Part shown: piece by piece, positions 17,576 through 26,100 of the stretch | How positions within the stretch are numbered: the first letter of the stretch is position 1 | Layout of the letters: every line of letters starts with the position of its first letter | Assembly: GCA_005789975.1 (NCBI GenBank) | Contig: SXWC01000132.1 | Coordinates: 1 to 64,000 of the forward strand | Origin: Planctomycetaceae bacterium | Lineage (GTDB): Bacteria > Planctomycetota > Planctomycetia > Pirellulales > UBA1268 | DNA length: 64,000 nt | Direction of reading: 5' to 3' | The notes under the pieces: model-generated | What the model was told of the DNA's origin: nothing | Seen by the model: only the letters and a program-made list of their open reading frames with translations | Databases searched by the model: none | Position numbers and translations under genes: made by a program

Positions 17576-19795
17576 TCAACTCCCCCAACCGTTCCATGCG
17601 GCCGGGTCGGGCGGGCGACCGGCCCGAGGCTCGTACTGCAACGACGGTTCGAGCTCGGAAAACTCGATGTCGATCCGGCCATCGGCGGCGTCGATGCGTT
17701 GAAACACCCCCGCCCCCTCGTACCGTCCCTGCTCATCGAGCCAGACGCACGCGGACCGGTAGTCGTCGGCGCGGCCGACACCAGACTGCTCGAGGAACGG
17801 ACGCGCGTCTCCGACGACGAACCGGCAGTCGCTCGCCCCGAAATCGAGCCGGGGAGCGATCGGGCGGGAGGACGAGTCGCGAAGGACCGCCACGCCGTCA
17901 CCACATGCGACGGCGACATCGGCGAGATCGCAGGCGATGTCGAGGCCCGCACCGCTCCGGGCACCCTCGGCGACGAGCAGCCGTCTGGGGGTGACCAGCG
18001 CCCCCCCCGACCATCGCAGCACGACCCGGCCCGCTTCGGCGGCGGTGGCGTCGAGGAGCGTTGCGTCTCCCGCTGCACGGCAACCACCGAGCACCACCGC
18101 GCACGTTGCTCCCGGCGGGCCACCCGCCAGCGAGACCGCGACGAACGCGTCCCGGCTTCGAGGGCCCGTCTTGCCGCCGGTTTCGGGGGATCCGGGCATG
18201 CGGAGCACGACGTCGTCACAGACGAGTCTTCCGGCACCCATGGCGAACAGGGCCGCCGGCACGGCGTCGGACGGTTCGCCGACCAGCCTGAAGGATACGC
18301 CTCGGATGGTCAGTTCGCCGTCGCCGATCGAGCAGGCCGCCTGCCATCCATTCCCGACGGCCGCGACGCCGGTGAAACCAACGATCGGCCTGACGCCGGC
18401 GGCGGCCCGGATCGTGAGCCGCTTGTGGTCGAACGACACCGGCGGCTCACGCCACTCTCCGTCCTGCGCCAGCTCGATCACCCCGCCGTCGGCGGCAAGG
18501 CGAATCGCCTCCCCCAGCGAGGCGACCTCGCCGGAGAAGGAGGGGGCCGCGACCACGCGCACGAAGTCCGCCTCGGTTGGAACGTCGGCGTCCGCACGCT
18601 CGGCTGCATTTCCCTGGGCGGCCCGCCGCCGATCGAGCGAGGCCCTCGTCCACATCATCCCCACCACCGCGATCAGGCCCATGAGTGGCAGGAGCCAGGT
18701 CAACTGTGACAACGATGTCGGTCGCACGTCGAGCGGACGTGGCACAGCCGCGGCCGCCGGCCGCGGCTGTGCCAGCGTGAGCCGGTGGTCGTCGGCGAAT
18801 GCAAGCAGATCGGCGACGAGCACGGCCGGCCGCTGATACCGATCGAGGGGATCCTTCTCCATCAGCCGCGACACGATGTCGGCGAACTGCTGTGGCACGT
18901 CGGGCCGCAGCTCGCAGAGCGCCGGCGGGACCGCCTGCTGATGCTGCAGGAGCTTCTGGACCATCGTGCCCTCGGCGAAGGGGGGACGGCCCGCGAGCAT
19001 GAAAAAGATCGTGCAGCCGAGCGAGTAGAGATCGCTGCGGACATCGGCGGCGCGGGGATCGCGGGCCTGCTCGGGCGAGATGTAATCGAAGGTTCCGAGC
19101 GTCATGCCGCTGACGGTGAGATCACGGTCGTCCGCGACATGATGCAGGCGTGCCAGCCCCATGTCGACGATGCGGGCCCGGCCCGCCGGGGTGATCACGA
19201 TGTTTGACGGTTTGATGTCGCGGTGCACCACGTCCCGCTCGGAGGCGTGCTCCAACGCATCGGCGACCTGGATCGCCACGTCCACGGCTCTCGCCAGGTC
19301 AAACGGCCCCTCCTCGCGAACGAGGTCGCGGAGGTTGGTGCCTTCGATGAACTCGAAGACGATGTAGTGCCAGCCGCCGTTGCTGCCCACCGCGTGAACC
19401 CGCCCGATGTTCTCGTGATCGAGCCGGGCCGCCGACTGGGCCTCGTTGCGAAACCGCTTGAGCATCTCCTCGTCGTCGCCCTGCCGACCGGCGAGGACCT
19501 TCACCGCGACGATTCGATCGAGCGTCGTGTCGAGGGCGCGAAACACGGCCCCCATGCCGCCGCCGCCGATGAACTGATCGAGCCGATAGGGCCCGAGCAT
19601 CGATCCCTCGAGCGACCGGCCGATCTCGGTCGTGGTGGCCGGTCCGCCCGCCTGCGGACCGGCCGAACCGCTCCAGGAGGCTGCCGCCGGCTCGCCGCGG
19701 GAGATCACGGTCGCATCCTCGGCATCGTTCCGTCCCCGCACGAGACGATCGGAGGACCGGGAATCCGCACCGGCAGCATCATTGAAATCAGGCAT
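17576..19795 (-). CDS. PknB-type Ser/Thr protein kinase with extracytoplasmic beta-helix-like region
   Basis: 739 residues. The kinase domain is about 67-340: glycine loop FIGGGGMGAVF, Lys about 99 in VAVKVL, catalytic loop HRDIKPSN about 191-198, DMG in place of DFG (about 211), and YISPEQA. A single membrane helix lies at about 376-393 (LTWLLPLMGLIAVVGMMW). The 340-residue outer part begins SLGEAIRLAADGGVIELAQD, the opening typical of pectate-lyase-like right-handed beta-helix domains, and probably senses a ligand outside the membrane. It is likely transcribed alone. Confidence 0.92.
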   Translation of the reverse strand: MPDFNDAAGADSRSSDRLVRGRNDAEDATVISRGEPAAASWSGSAGPQAGGPATTTEIGRSLEGSMLGPYRLDQFIGGGGMGAVFRALDTTLDRIVAVKVLAGRQGDDEEMLKRFRNEAQSAARLDHENIGRVHAVGSNGGWHYIVFEFIEGTNLRDLVREEGPFDLARAVDVAIQVADALEHASERDVVHRDIKPSNIVITPAGRARIVDMGLARLHHVADDRDLTVSGMTLGTFDYISPEQARDPRAADVRSDLYSLGCTIFFMLAGRPPFAEGTMVQKLLQHQQAVPPALCELRPDVPQQFADIVSRLMEKDPLDRYQRPAVLVADLLAFADDHRLTLAQPRPAAAAVPRPLDVRPTSLSQLTWLLPLMGLIAVVGMMWTRASLDRRRAAQGNAAERADADVPTEADFVRVVAAPSFSGEVASLGEAIRLAADGGVIELAQDGEWREPPVSFDHKRLTIRAAAGVRPIVGFTGVAAVGNGWQAACSIGDGELTIRGVSFRLVGEPSDAVPAALFAMGAGRLVCDDVVLRMPGSPETGGKTGPRSRDAFVAVSLAGGPPGATCAVVLGGCRAAGDATLLDATAAEAGRVVLRWSGGALVTPRRLLVAEGARSGAGLDIACDLADVAVACGDGVAVLRDSSSRPIAPRLDFGASDCRFVVGDARPFLEQSGVGRADDYRSACVWLDEQGRYEGAGVFQRIDAADGRIDIEFSELEPSLQYEPRAGRPPDPAAWNGWGS

Positions 19796-19923
19796 GGAGC
19801 CGACCCTAACACCGCCGCTTGCGGCGGGTCAATCTGCATCCCGGCCGGACTTGCCGAGCCGCACGCTCCGGCCAACGGAAAACTGGCGTCTCCGGGATCG
19901 GGAACATGCCTGAAAAACAAAAA

Positions 19924-19952
19924 CCCCGCCCCTCGCGTCGCGAGGGGCGGGG
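19924..19952 (-). terminator. Rho-independent terminator
   Basis: Near-perfect GC-rich stem of about 13 bp (CCCCGCCCCTCGC and its complement) with a tiny loop. On the minus strand it is followed by T-rich TTTTTGTTTTTC, which fits termination of the PEP-CTERM gene ending at 19996. A TGTTTT on the other side could make it bidirectional. Confidence 0.85.
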
Positions 19953-19995
19953 CTGTTTTCTGATCTCTCAGGTTCCGATCACGAGTGGGATTCGA

Positions 19996-21255
19996 TCACG
20001 AAACGGTCGGCTGGGCGAGCATGGCCTGCTGAGCGGCGGCCTTCTTCTTGCGACGCTTCATCCAGTCGAGGGCCGCAAGGCTCGTGATTCCCACTCCCGC
20101 GAGGGCGATCGTGGCCGGCTCGGGGACGGCTGCGACGCGGAAGCCGATGGAGTCGGAGAAGCTGGCGGTCAGGTAGTTGTTGTTGGCCGAGTTCGAGGTC
20201 CAGTTGCCGGTGGCACCCGTTCCGAGCCTCCAGCTCGAGCCGAGCAACATGACCCGGTCGGCGGGGAAGGTCGGGCTGGCAGTCTCGGTGAACTCACCGG
20301 CGTTGCCGAAGGCGTCGTACAGCTGATACCAGGTCTGGGAGGCGGCATAGAGGCCGACATTCGTCAGGCCGGTCGTCCTGCCCTGAGCCAGGCCGTAGTT
20401 GGCCGCGTTGTTGCCGCTGACCCCCGTGCCGGTCGTGACGGCGACGGGAACCTGAGAGGCACCGCCCACGTAGGGATAGGTGCGGTAGTTGGTGTTGCCA
20501 CCGTTGTAGTAGGCCGCCTTCGTCCACTCGTTGGCACTCGGCAGGAAGACCGAGGCTCCGGCGTTGCGGGGGACTGCGGCCCCGGCGGTCTGGTTGTTGA
20601 GGGTATAGGCACCGGTCTCCATGGAGGCGGCGTTGGCCTGCTGGCCATTGTTGAGCCAGTTGGCGAACCGAGCGGCGGAGAACCAGGTCACGAACGTGAC
20701 CGGCTGGCTCGAGCTACCCCCTCCGACCGAATACTTCGCCCCGGATGAACCGCCGGCGTTGAAGGTGATAGGGTTGAAGATCGTCGACCCACTGATGATG
20801 GCCGACGGCTGGTAGATGGAGTTCGGGTTCGTACCCGCGGCATCCACGCTATTCAGGAACTCGGCGTACTGGGAGTTGGTCGTCTCGTACTTCGAGATGT
20901 TGAAGAGGCTCGAGACCGCCCCCAGACCCGTGGCGGGGTTGGCGAGGTTGCCGGCGTTGTTGACCGGTGTGAAATCGATCGTCACTCCGAGCACGCTCGT
21001 CGAGACGCTCGCAAGTGCCAGGGCAAGACAGCCGGCAAATGCCCTGACGTTCTGCATCCGGGCCCCACGGCCGGTGCCCCACGTCCACCGCTTGCTGCGG
21101 CGGCAGTGCATGCCATTGACCCGGGTCGGGGCTGTGCCCGAGCGGCGGTATTCGGGGAATCGGCTCCGCTTTTTAGCCGGCTCGCGATCTCGACTGAAGT
21201 CGACCGCGTAGCTCACGTCCATGTCGTCACGGTAGGAATCCACAACTGCGCTCAT
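19996..21255 (-). CDS. PEP-CTERM protein with FGE-sulfatase/SUMF1-like domain
   Basis: The mature part resembles formylglycine-generating-enzyme-like (SUMF1) folds: SKYETTNSQYAEFLNSVDA near the start, FVTWFSAARFANWLN, LPSANEWTKAAYY, GNAGEFTETAS and the closing SIGFRVAA. The catalytic cysteines of true FGE are not evident, so it is probably a structural or binding member. It ends with a PEP-CTERM sorting tail: VPEPATIALAG, a hydrophobic helix, then MKRRKKK. ATG 21255 has AAGGA eight bases upstream and gives 419 residues with an unusual 66-residue basic leader before the signal peptide. ATG 21057 (353 residues) starts at the signal peptide but has no ribosome site. A terminator follows. Confidence 0.88.
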   Translation of the reverse strand: MSAVVDSYRDDMDVSYAVDFSRDREPAKKRSRFPEYRRSGTAPTRVNGMHCRRSKRWTWGTGRGARMQNVRAFAGCLALALASVSTSVLGVTIDFTPVNNAGNLANPATGLGAVSSLFNISKYETTNSQYAEFLNSVDAAGTNPNSIYQPSAIISGSTIFNPITFNAGGSSGAKYSVGGGSSSQPVTFVTWFSAARFANWLNNGQQANAASMETGAYTLNNQTAGAAVPRNAGASVFLPSANEWTKAAYYNGGNTNYRTYPYVGGASQVPVAVTTGTGVSGNNAANYGLAQGRTTGLTNVGLYAASQTWYQLYDAFGNAGEFTETASPTFPADRVMLLGSSWRLGTGATGNWTSNSANNNYLTASFSDSIGFRVAAVPEPATIALAGVGITSLAALDWMKRRKKKAAAQQAMLAQPTVS

Positions 21256-21319
21256 GACACTGTTCCTTCTCTTTTGGGCCCCGAGGGGCGTTTTGATGAT
21301 TTCTCTCGACTCTTGTCCG

Positions 21320-21335
21320 CCGACCGAACGGTCGG
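21320..21335. promoter_or_regulatory. Perfect inverted repeat upstream of the PEP-CTERM gene
   Basis: CCGACCGAACGGTCGG, a 7-bp inverted repeat around AA, 65 bp before the proposed start. Its size and position fit a dimeric repressor or activator site. No experimental support is implied. Confidence 0.4.
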
Positions 21336-21404
21336 AAACGGAACCTTGATTCACTGCTTCACGAATCGCGGACTGATCGCCTTGGCCTGAGCCACGCTCG
21401 ATCC

Positions 21405-21890
21405 TCAGACGTACTGAAAGGCACCCCGACGCTCGGCGACTCGCCGGGCCTCTGCGAACAGCGACATGAGGGAGTCGCCACCGGAGACACCCGGCAGGTA
21501 GACCCAGGCACCGAGCTGACGGGCCCAGAGCTCCTCATCGACGCTGTCGTCGGAACCGCAGACCACCAGCAGCGTGCCGGGCCGACCGGCGAACTCCTCG
21601 GCGACCTCGAGCGTGTCGCTGACGCGATCACCCAACGGGTGGACGATGTCAACGATCACGAGTTGGTAGTCCCCGTCGATGACCGACCTGAAGTCGGAGG
21701 CATCGGCGGGCATGTCACAGGTGGAAAAGCCACCGAGTTCGGCCATCGTGCCGAGCCGGCCGCGGAGGCCTGCATCGCCCGTCACCACGAGGCTCTTGAG
21801 AACCGGGCCACGCGGGGAACGAATCGCGGGGGGCTGGTTTGACAGCGACCGCACTTCCTCCGTCGTGATCCCAACGGCAATGACCATCAT
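21405..21890 (-). CDS. Atypical receiver-domain-like protein
   Basis: 161 residues. The region about 45-155 follows the response-regulator receiver pattern: strand LKSLVVTGDAG, central strand YQLVIVDIVHPLGD with an Asp at the phosphoacceptor position, LLVVCGSDDS and YLPGVSGGDSL. The acidic pair after strand 1 is reduced to one Asp, and the conserved Lys of the KP motif is missing (YLPG), so phosphorylation control is doubtful. ATG 21890 has GGGAGGTG just upstream. There is no output domain. It lies between two PEP-CTERM/secreted protein genes. Confidence 0.75.
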   Translation of the reverse strand: MMVIAVGITTEEVRSLSNQPPAIRSPRGPVLKSLVVTGDAGLRGRLGTMAELGGFSTCDMPADASDFRSVIDGDYQLVIVDIVHPLGDRVSDTLEVAEEFAGRPGTLLVVCGSDDSVDEELWARQLGAWVYLPGVSGGDSLMSLFAEARRVAERRGAFQYV

Positions 21891-22424
21891 TTCACACCTC
21901 CCTTTTGCGACTGAACGAACGCGAACTGTTTCGCGGTGCCCGGCTTTCACCGTTGGGCATCCGCGAGAACTCGCGACACTGAGGAGGAGATGCAGTCCGC
22001 GTGCCAAATCCCGGCGAGGGACGCTGGGACGGCGAAAAGCGCTGGAATCAAGGCACTTTGCCGCGAAAAAAACTTTTTCGACGGCGACGCCCGACAAATG
22101 ACCGGCCTCACCAGCCCGGGGCGCTCCGCGAGACAAAATCGCGCCCGACGTGCGAACGACCCTTGTTTTCCAGGCCTTTTGAGGTGAATCCCGACTTTGG
22201 TGAGGTGGTCACCACTTTGGTGATGCACGCCGCGGCCGTTGGGAACCGGACGTGGGTGATTTCGACACCCGTTGGATTTGGCGGCCCGGGTTGACGAGGT
22301 GGGCCATCGGGTTTTCTTGGACGTGTCTCACAAACCCGACGACGAACCGGCGACGCCGACGATGCGTAGAACGGCCGGCGTGCAAATGCATGCCATCGCC
22401 CCGCCCGCCAGGGATCCACTTGCC
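21891..22424. other. 534-bp divergent intergenic region
   Basis: No gene is supported. It separates the receiver-like gene (minus) from a small secreted protein gene (plus) and should hold both promoters. It contains an A/T hairpin (CGAAAAA / TTTTTCG, 22064-22080) and a direct repeat described separately. Confidence 0.5.
22194..22223 (+). promoter_or_regulatory. ACTTTGGTGA direct repeat, 20-bp period
   Basis: Two exact copies of ACTTTGGTGA at 22194 and 22214, two helical turns apart, separated by a short palindrome GGTGGTCACC. This is compatible with a tandem activator site ahead of the gene at 22425. Confidence 0.35.
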
Positions 22425-22724
22425 ATGCATGTCGCCCGTCTGCTCTTCCCGGTCGCGCTGGCCCTCGCCGCCCTGCTCCTCCCCGCATCGGTCGCGGAGG
22501 CGCGAGGCCCCCGCAACCCCTACTCGAGTTTCAACCTCTCGGGCATCAACTCCGGCGCGCAGCAATGGGATCGCGCCCAGCGGCAGGGCAAGCGGGTCTG
22601 GCCCTACTACAACACGCCGTCGCGAAGCTACCGGCAGGGCGGCACGGTCGGCGGCGGGAGCGTCAGCGGCGGGAGTGGCGTGATCGGCGGCCGCAGACGC
22701 TCATGGAACCAGGCGTTCCGGTAG
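22425..22724 (+). CDS. Small secreted Gly/Ser-rich protein
   Basis: 99 residues. The N-terminal signal peptide (LLFPVALALAALLLPASVAEA) is followed by a short mature part rich in Gly, Ser, Arg and Tyr (NPYSSFNLSGINSGAQQWD, then TVGGGSVSGGSGVIGG). ATG 22425 starts directly at the signal peptide; ATGs at 22362 and 22386 are in frame but add nothing conserved. No family is recognised. It is probably a small exported structural protein. Confidence 0.65.
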   Translation: MHVARLLFPVALALAALLLPASVAEARGPRNPYSSFNLSGINSGAQQWDRAQRQGKRVWPYYNTPSRSYRQGGTVGGGSVSGGSGVIGGRRRSWNQAFR

Positions 22725-22774
22725 GACACGGATACGACGGATCACGGATGGCCCGGTCGATGGCATCCCGGATG

Positions 22775-23194
22775 TCATCGGAGACCCTTCCATCTCGAGT
22801 TCGAGCACGTCAGCAAAACCCTTCGGTGCCCGACGAATATTGCCCTGGCGTAGTTCGCCGCTCGCCATATCTCGCGACCCTCGTAGGCGTGCTTTCTGAA
22901 GTTCCCGTCGGTCACCAGCGCGAAATCGACCACCTGGCACCGCCACGGCACGTCGGATTCGGTCAATAGCCGGAGCAGGTGCGATGTCCCGCCCGGGAGC
23001 GGCTCGGGCCAGGTGATCCCGATGTCGACGTCGCTGCCCTGATCGCAATGCCCGCGGGCCCGCGAGCCGAACAGGAAAATCTCGTACCGCGGATCGGCCA
23101 CCGTCTCGAGACAGATCCGCCGGGCCTCGGCCAGGTATTGCTCCTCGAAGGGCGTGCGCGGCCCACTCTTTTTGCAGGGGCGGACATGTGGCAT
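22775..23194 (-). CDS. MNT-type nucleotidyltransferase domain protein
   Basis: 139 residues. FLFGSRARGHCDQGSDVDIG is the minimal nucleotidyltransferase signature (GS-x-AxG...SDVD), with the third acid probably in VVDFALV. Such proteins are often half of HEPN/MNT toxin-antitoxin or antibiotic-nucleotidyltransferase-like modules, but no HEPN partner is visible here. The C-terminal tail after position about 120 (RRVLLTCSNSRWKGLR) looks random. A reading frame shifted by one at about 22800 encodes a plausible helical continuation (DGRVSDDIRDAIDRAIRD), so the end may be frameshifted. The start is ATG 23194; an in-frame extension to 23260 exists. Confidence 0.72.
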   Translation of the reverse strand: MPHVRPCKKSGPRTPFEEQYLAEARRICLETVADPRYEIFLFGSRARGHCDQGSDVDIGITWPEPLPGGTSHLLRLLTESDVPWRCQVVDFALVTDGNFRKHAYEGREIWRAANYARAIFVGHRRVLLTCSNSRWKGLR

Positions 23195-23263
23195 ATCGAC
23201 CGGAAAATGGGAAAATCGGCGGCTAAAACCGACGGCATCATATGCTGACTGAACCGCCACATC

Positions 23264-23884
23264 ATGCCTGAAAACCCCGCGCCCTCACGCTTTCGTGCCT
23301 TTTCCCGAGCCGTATGGCTCCGCTGCCCGCGGTGCGGGAGCGGCCCGCTCTTCCGCGACGCGTTCCGCATGCACGAGTCGTGCACGCACTGCGGCTTCTC
23401 CTACGAGCGGGAGCCGGGCTTCTACCTCGGGTCGATCTATCTGAACTACGGCGCCACGGTGATCCTCACCGGATCCCTCTATGCACTGCTGGTGATGGGC
23501 ATGGGACTCTCGAACGAGACGACGCTGACCGTCTGCCTCGCCGCGGCGGTCCTCTGTCCGATCTTTTTCTTTCGCCACGCGCGGAGCTTTCTGCTCTCGC
23601 TCGACAGCTCGGTCAACCAGAACCAGACGGGCACTGCCGACGAACTCACTCCTGGAGTCGTGTCCCCGACGGCGTTGACGACCCGCACACTCGCCTCGCT
23701 CGCCTCCGACGACGGCCGGGCCGGCTGCGCGATGGGGGTGGCCCTCGCGCTTATCCTCCTTTTCGGCCTCGGCATGGCGGCCGTCACGCTTTTCTTCGTG
23801 GCCGACAGCGCCGAGACCGAAACGACGGATATCCCGGTCGATGGTGCTCCCGCACCGGTCTTCCGGCTGACGGACTCCCCTTGA
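23264..23884 (+). CDS. DUF983 family membrane protein
   Basis: 206 residues. The N-terminal zinc-ribbon-like segment CPRCGSGPLFRDAF...CTHCGF and EREPGFYLGSIYLNYG are the DUF983 hallmarks. Two hydrophobic segments follow (about 63-80 and 86-102), then a variable linker and an extra C-terminal membrane helix (about 157-180) not normal for DUF983. Function unknown. ATG 23264 gives the zinc ribbon its usual place. A terminator follows. Confidence 0.85.
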   Translation: MPENPAPSRFRAFSRAVWLRCPRCGSGPLFRDAFRMHESCTHCGFSYEREPGFYLGSIYLNYGATVILTGSLYALLVMGMGLSNETTLTVCLAAAVLCPIFFFRHARSFLLSLDSSVNQNQTGTADELTPGVVSPTALTTRTLASLASDDGRAGCAMGVALALILLFGLGMAAVTLFFVADSAETETTDIPVDGAPAPVFRLTDSP

Positions 23885-23925
23885 GCAGCGAGATCGTGCG
23901 TTTTGGCCGTCCGGAGGCGGTACGC

Positions 23926-23960
23926 AAAAACGCCGCGCATCCTCCTGCGGTGGCGTTTTT
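23926..23960 (+). terminator. Rho-independent terminator after the DUF983 gene
   Basis: The stem AAAAACGCC / GGCGTTTTT encloses an inner GC pairing; the T-tract is part of the right arm. It is symmetrical, so it could also work on the minus strand. Confidence 0.75.
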
Positions 23961-23983
23961 CTCGCGTCGGCACCGCTCAGGGG

Positions 23984-24219
23984 TGACCCCTCCCCAGTTT
24001 TTGTACCAGTGCTCATGAGAGCGTTGGGGAACAGTCCGCGTGGTGTGTCGGAGGGAATGGCGTAGCACCGACCGGAGACACACCACGCGACGCCGCCGGG
24101 AACGCCCCGGAGGCCTTATCGTCCAGCCCGGCAACGAACGCCGCCGGGGTCAGCCACTTCAGGCCACCGTGCGGGCGAGGATGATGATTGGCGAGGGCGG
24201 CGCCTATCTGCTCCAGCAA
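23984..24219 (-). mobile_element. IS3-family fragment (3' end of transposase plus end of element)
   Basis: The minus strand encodes the last residues of an IS3 OrfB (HPRPHGGLKWLTPAAFVAGLDD), ending at about 24013, followed by a probable element end TGACCCCTCCCC. About 190 bp are nearly identical, in the same orientation, to the fragment at 26623. The rest of the transposase, including the DDE residues, is missing, so it is a dead remnant. Confidence 0.8.
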
Positions 24220-24225
24220 CCCGTT

Positions 24226-24403
24226 TCAGGCATCAACGAGTTCCTCGGCCGTGATCCGGATGTCGCGGGCGATCTGCCCGAGCAGGATCGGCGAAATGTC
24301 GCGTCCTTGATGGAATGGCACGGTCGTGCATCGGCCGTCCAAGTGGCGAAACTGTGAGACCTGTTTCCGGAAACCATTCGATGATCGCAGTGAATGTTCG
24401 CAT
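24226..24403 (-). pseudogene. Degenerate hic toxin-antitoxin remnant (HicB start joined to HicA end)
   Basis: A good ribosome site (AAGGAGA) precedes ATG 24403, which opens with MRTFTAIIEWFPETG, the N-terminal signature of HicB antitoxins. After about 15 codons the homology switches to a different frame encoding the C-terminal half of a HicA toxin: QFRHLDGRCTTVPFHQGRDI, then ARDIRITAEELVDA, ending at 24226. The two halves are in different frames, so neither protein can be made. It looks like an internal deletion of a hicB-hicA pair next to IS debris. Confidence 0.7.
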
Positions 24404-24567
24404 GGGGTCTCCTTCGTCGTGACTAACTCCCCGTACAGCATCCGGAACGGCCCAGCAGCGGCGGGCTGCAGTCGAGTGGAAACGGCGGCTTTCTTGATCG
24501 GGACACTCGCCTCATGTCCGCTCGGAATCGAACGAAGATGCTTCCTTGATCGTGTCCCGGAGAACGT

Positions 24568-24858
24568 TCAGCTCTGCTGGATCGACACGAGCACCGTGTC
24601 GGCCATTTCACGGGCGGCCTGCACGGCGGCCTCGTTGGGTGTGAATGCGTTGATCACGGTGGCGGAGCCTCCGTCGGAGTCCATCGACACCACTGTCACC
24701 ATCACGCCCGCGCCGTAGTGGTTGCCGCCGATGGTGATCTTGCCGGGCTGGAGCGGGTCGAAAATCTCGAAGCCGGCGTTCACGAGCACCTGCTGGGCCA
24801 CCTGGAGGGCCGCGAGCGGCGGGAGATAGCACTTGTAGCCATAGACGAAGCAGAACAT
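24568..24858 (-). CDS. Conserved-looking small hypothetical protein
   Basis: 96 residues and no family recognised. ATG 24858 is preceded by GGAGGAG at good spacing. The sequence looks like a globular alpha/beta protein (MFCFVYGYKCYLPPLAALQ, then VMVTVVSMDSDGGSATVINA) without a signal peptide. Immediately upstream of its ribosome site is one arm of a 56-bp inverted repeat whose other copy is at 27576, so this leader has been duplicated or rearranged. Confidence 0.65.
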   Translation of the reverse strand: MFCFVYGYKCYLPPLAALQVAQQVLVNAGFEIFDPLQPGKITIGGNHYGAGVMVTVVSMDSDGGSATVINAFTPNEAAVQAAREMADTVLVSIQQS

Positions 24859-24884
24859 CGGATGGTCTCCTCCACGGAAGGTTA

Positions 24885-24940
24885 GGTCGGCCAATGGCAC
24901 TTCGGCAAGCGGCGGCCGAGCGGGGCGGATCACGAGGAGC
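24885..24940 (-). repeat. 56-bp inverted repeat, left copy
   Basis: 53 of 56 bases match the opposite-strand copy at 27576-27631. It sits just before the gene starting at 24858. Together the arms enclose the IS3/IS66 scrapyard. Confidence 0.85.
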
Positions 24941-24985
24941 AACAGCCGGAACCGATCGGGCTGGATGCGGCCCGATTGTGGAGGT

Positions 24986-25072
24986 GCCGAGGTGCTGATT
25001 GATCGCTGGCGGAAGGCCTACAACACGGTCCGACCGCACAGCTCACGGGGGTACCGGCCCCCGGCCCCGGAG
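24986..25072 (+). mobile_element. Transposase C-terminal fragment (IS3/IS481 type)
   Basis: Encodes EVLIDRWRKAYNTVRPHSS and GYRPPAPES, the C-terminal end of an integrase-core transposase. No upstream catalytic part remains. It abuts the IS66 fragment. Confidence 0.75.
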
Positions 25073-25074
25073 TC

Positions 25075-26092
25075 GTGCCGCCCAAACTCGTGGTGCGGCG
25101 GACCGGCATTCCGACACTCGCCTGCCCGAAGGCGCCGGAGTGCGGTGTGGTCGAGGCGCCTCGTCCCGTGGGCCTGGTCGAGGGCAACCGGTACGACACG
25201 AGTGTGGCGACCGAGATCATGGTGGCGAAGTACGCCTACCACGTTCCCGTGTATCGCCAGCAGGACTTGTTCGCGTCGTGCGGCTGGACGCCCGCGCGGA
25301 GCACGCTGCTGAACGTCCTGGAAGCGGCCGCCCATCTCATCCACCCCTTGGTCGCGCACCTCCGGGAGGTGGTGCGGGCGGGGCCGATCATCGGCACCGA
25401 CGACACGACGGTGACGCTCGTCGTGAAGGACACCCCGCCGCCCCTCGATCCAGATGACCCGAAAGCCGCTCGTGCCCGCGAAGTGATCGCGGCAGCGCAG
25501 GGGGAGCTGCGCGGCAGCATCACGGCGCGGATGTGGGTGTATCGCAGCGTCACGGCGCCGATCAACGTGTTCGACTTCACGGTCAGCCGTCACCGGGACG
25601 GCCCGGAGCTGTTCCTGGACGGCTTCGCGGGCATTCTCATGGCCGACTGCTACTCGGGCTACGAGGCGGTGCCCACGAGGAGCGACGGGTAGATCGTCCG
25701 CGGAGCCTGCGTGGCGCATGCCAGACGCAAGGTCTTCAATGCTCGGGACAACCATCCGGCGCACGCCTCCATGCTCCTGGCGATGCTCCAGGAGCTCTAT
25801 GACATCGAAGACCGGGCGAAGACGCTCACGCCGCCTGACCGCCAGCAGCTCCGGCATGCCGAGGCGCGGCCGATCTGGATGCGGATGCAGGAGTATCTCG
25901 GCAACGAGGCCGTCTCCAACGTGATGCCGAAGGAGCCCTTCGGGCAGGCACTGACTTACCTGCGGAACCAGTTCGACCATCTGCTCGTCTATCTGGACGA
26001 TGGCCTGATGCCGATCGACAACAACGGGACCGAGCAGCTGATGAAGCAGGTGGCCCTGGGAAGAAAAAACTGGATGTTCATCGGGCGCGTCG
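25075..26092 (+). pseudogene. IS66-family transposase (TnpC) remnant with in-frame amber stop
   Basis: The frame covers the zinc-binding-like region (CPKAPECGVV), YRQQDLFASCGW, the catalytic core (PIIGTDDTTVTLV) and the C-terminal PIDNNGTEQLMKQVALGRKN followed by WMFIG. A TAG at 25690-25692 interrupts it between RSDG and IVRGACVAHARRK. The N-terminal third of TnpC is missing and homology ends abruptly at about 26092, just before the convergent gene. It is inactive unless the stop is suppressed; the truncations make even that unlikely to help. Confidence 0.88.
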
Positions 26093-26100
26093 CGCCGGAT

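Noticed and set aside
22775..23194. HEPN-MNT toxin-antitoxin pair
   Set aside because: No HEPN partner gene is visible on either side of the nucleotidyltransferase.
24013..24219. Independent small gene
   Set aside because: The sequence is the tail of an IS3 transposase repeated at 26652, not a stand-alone gene.
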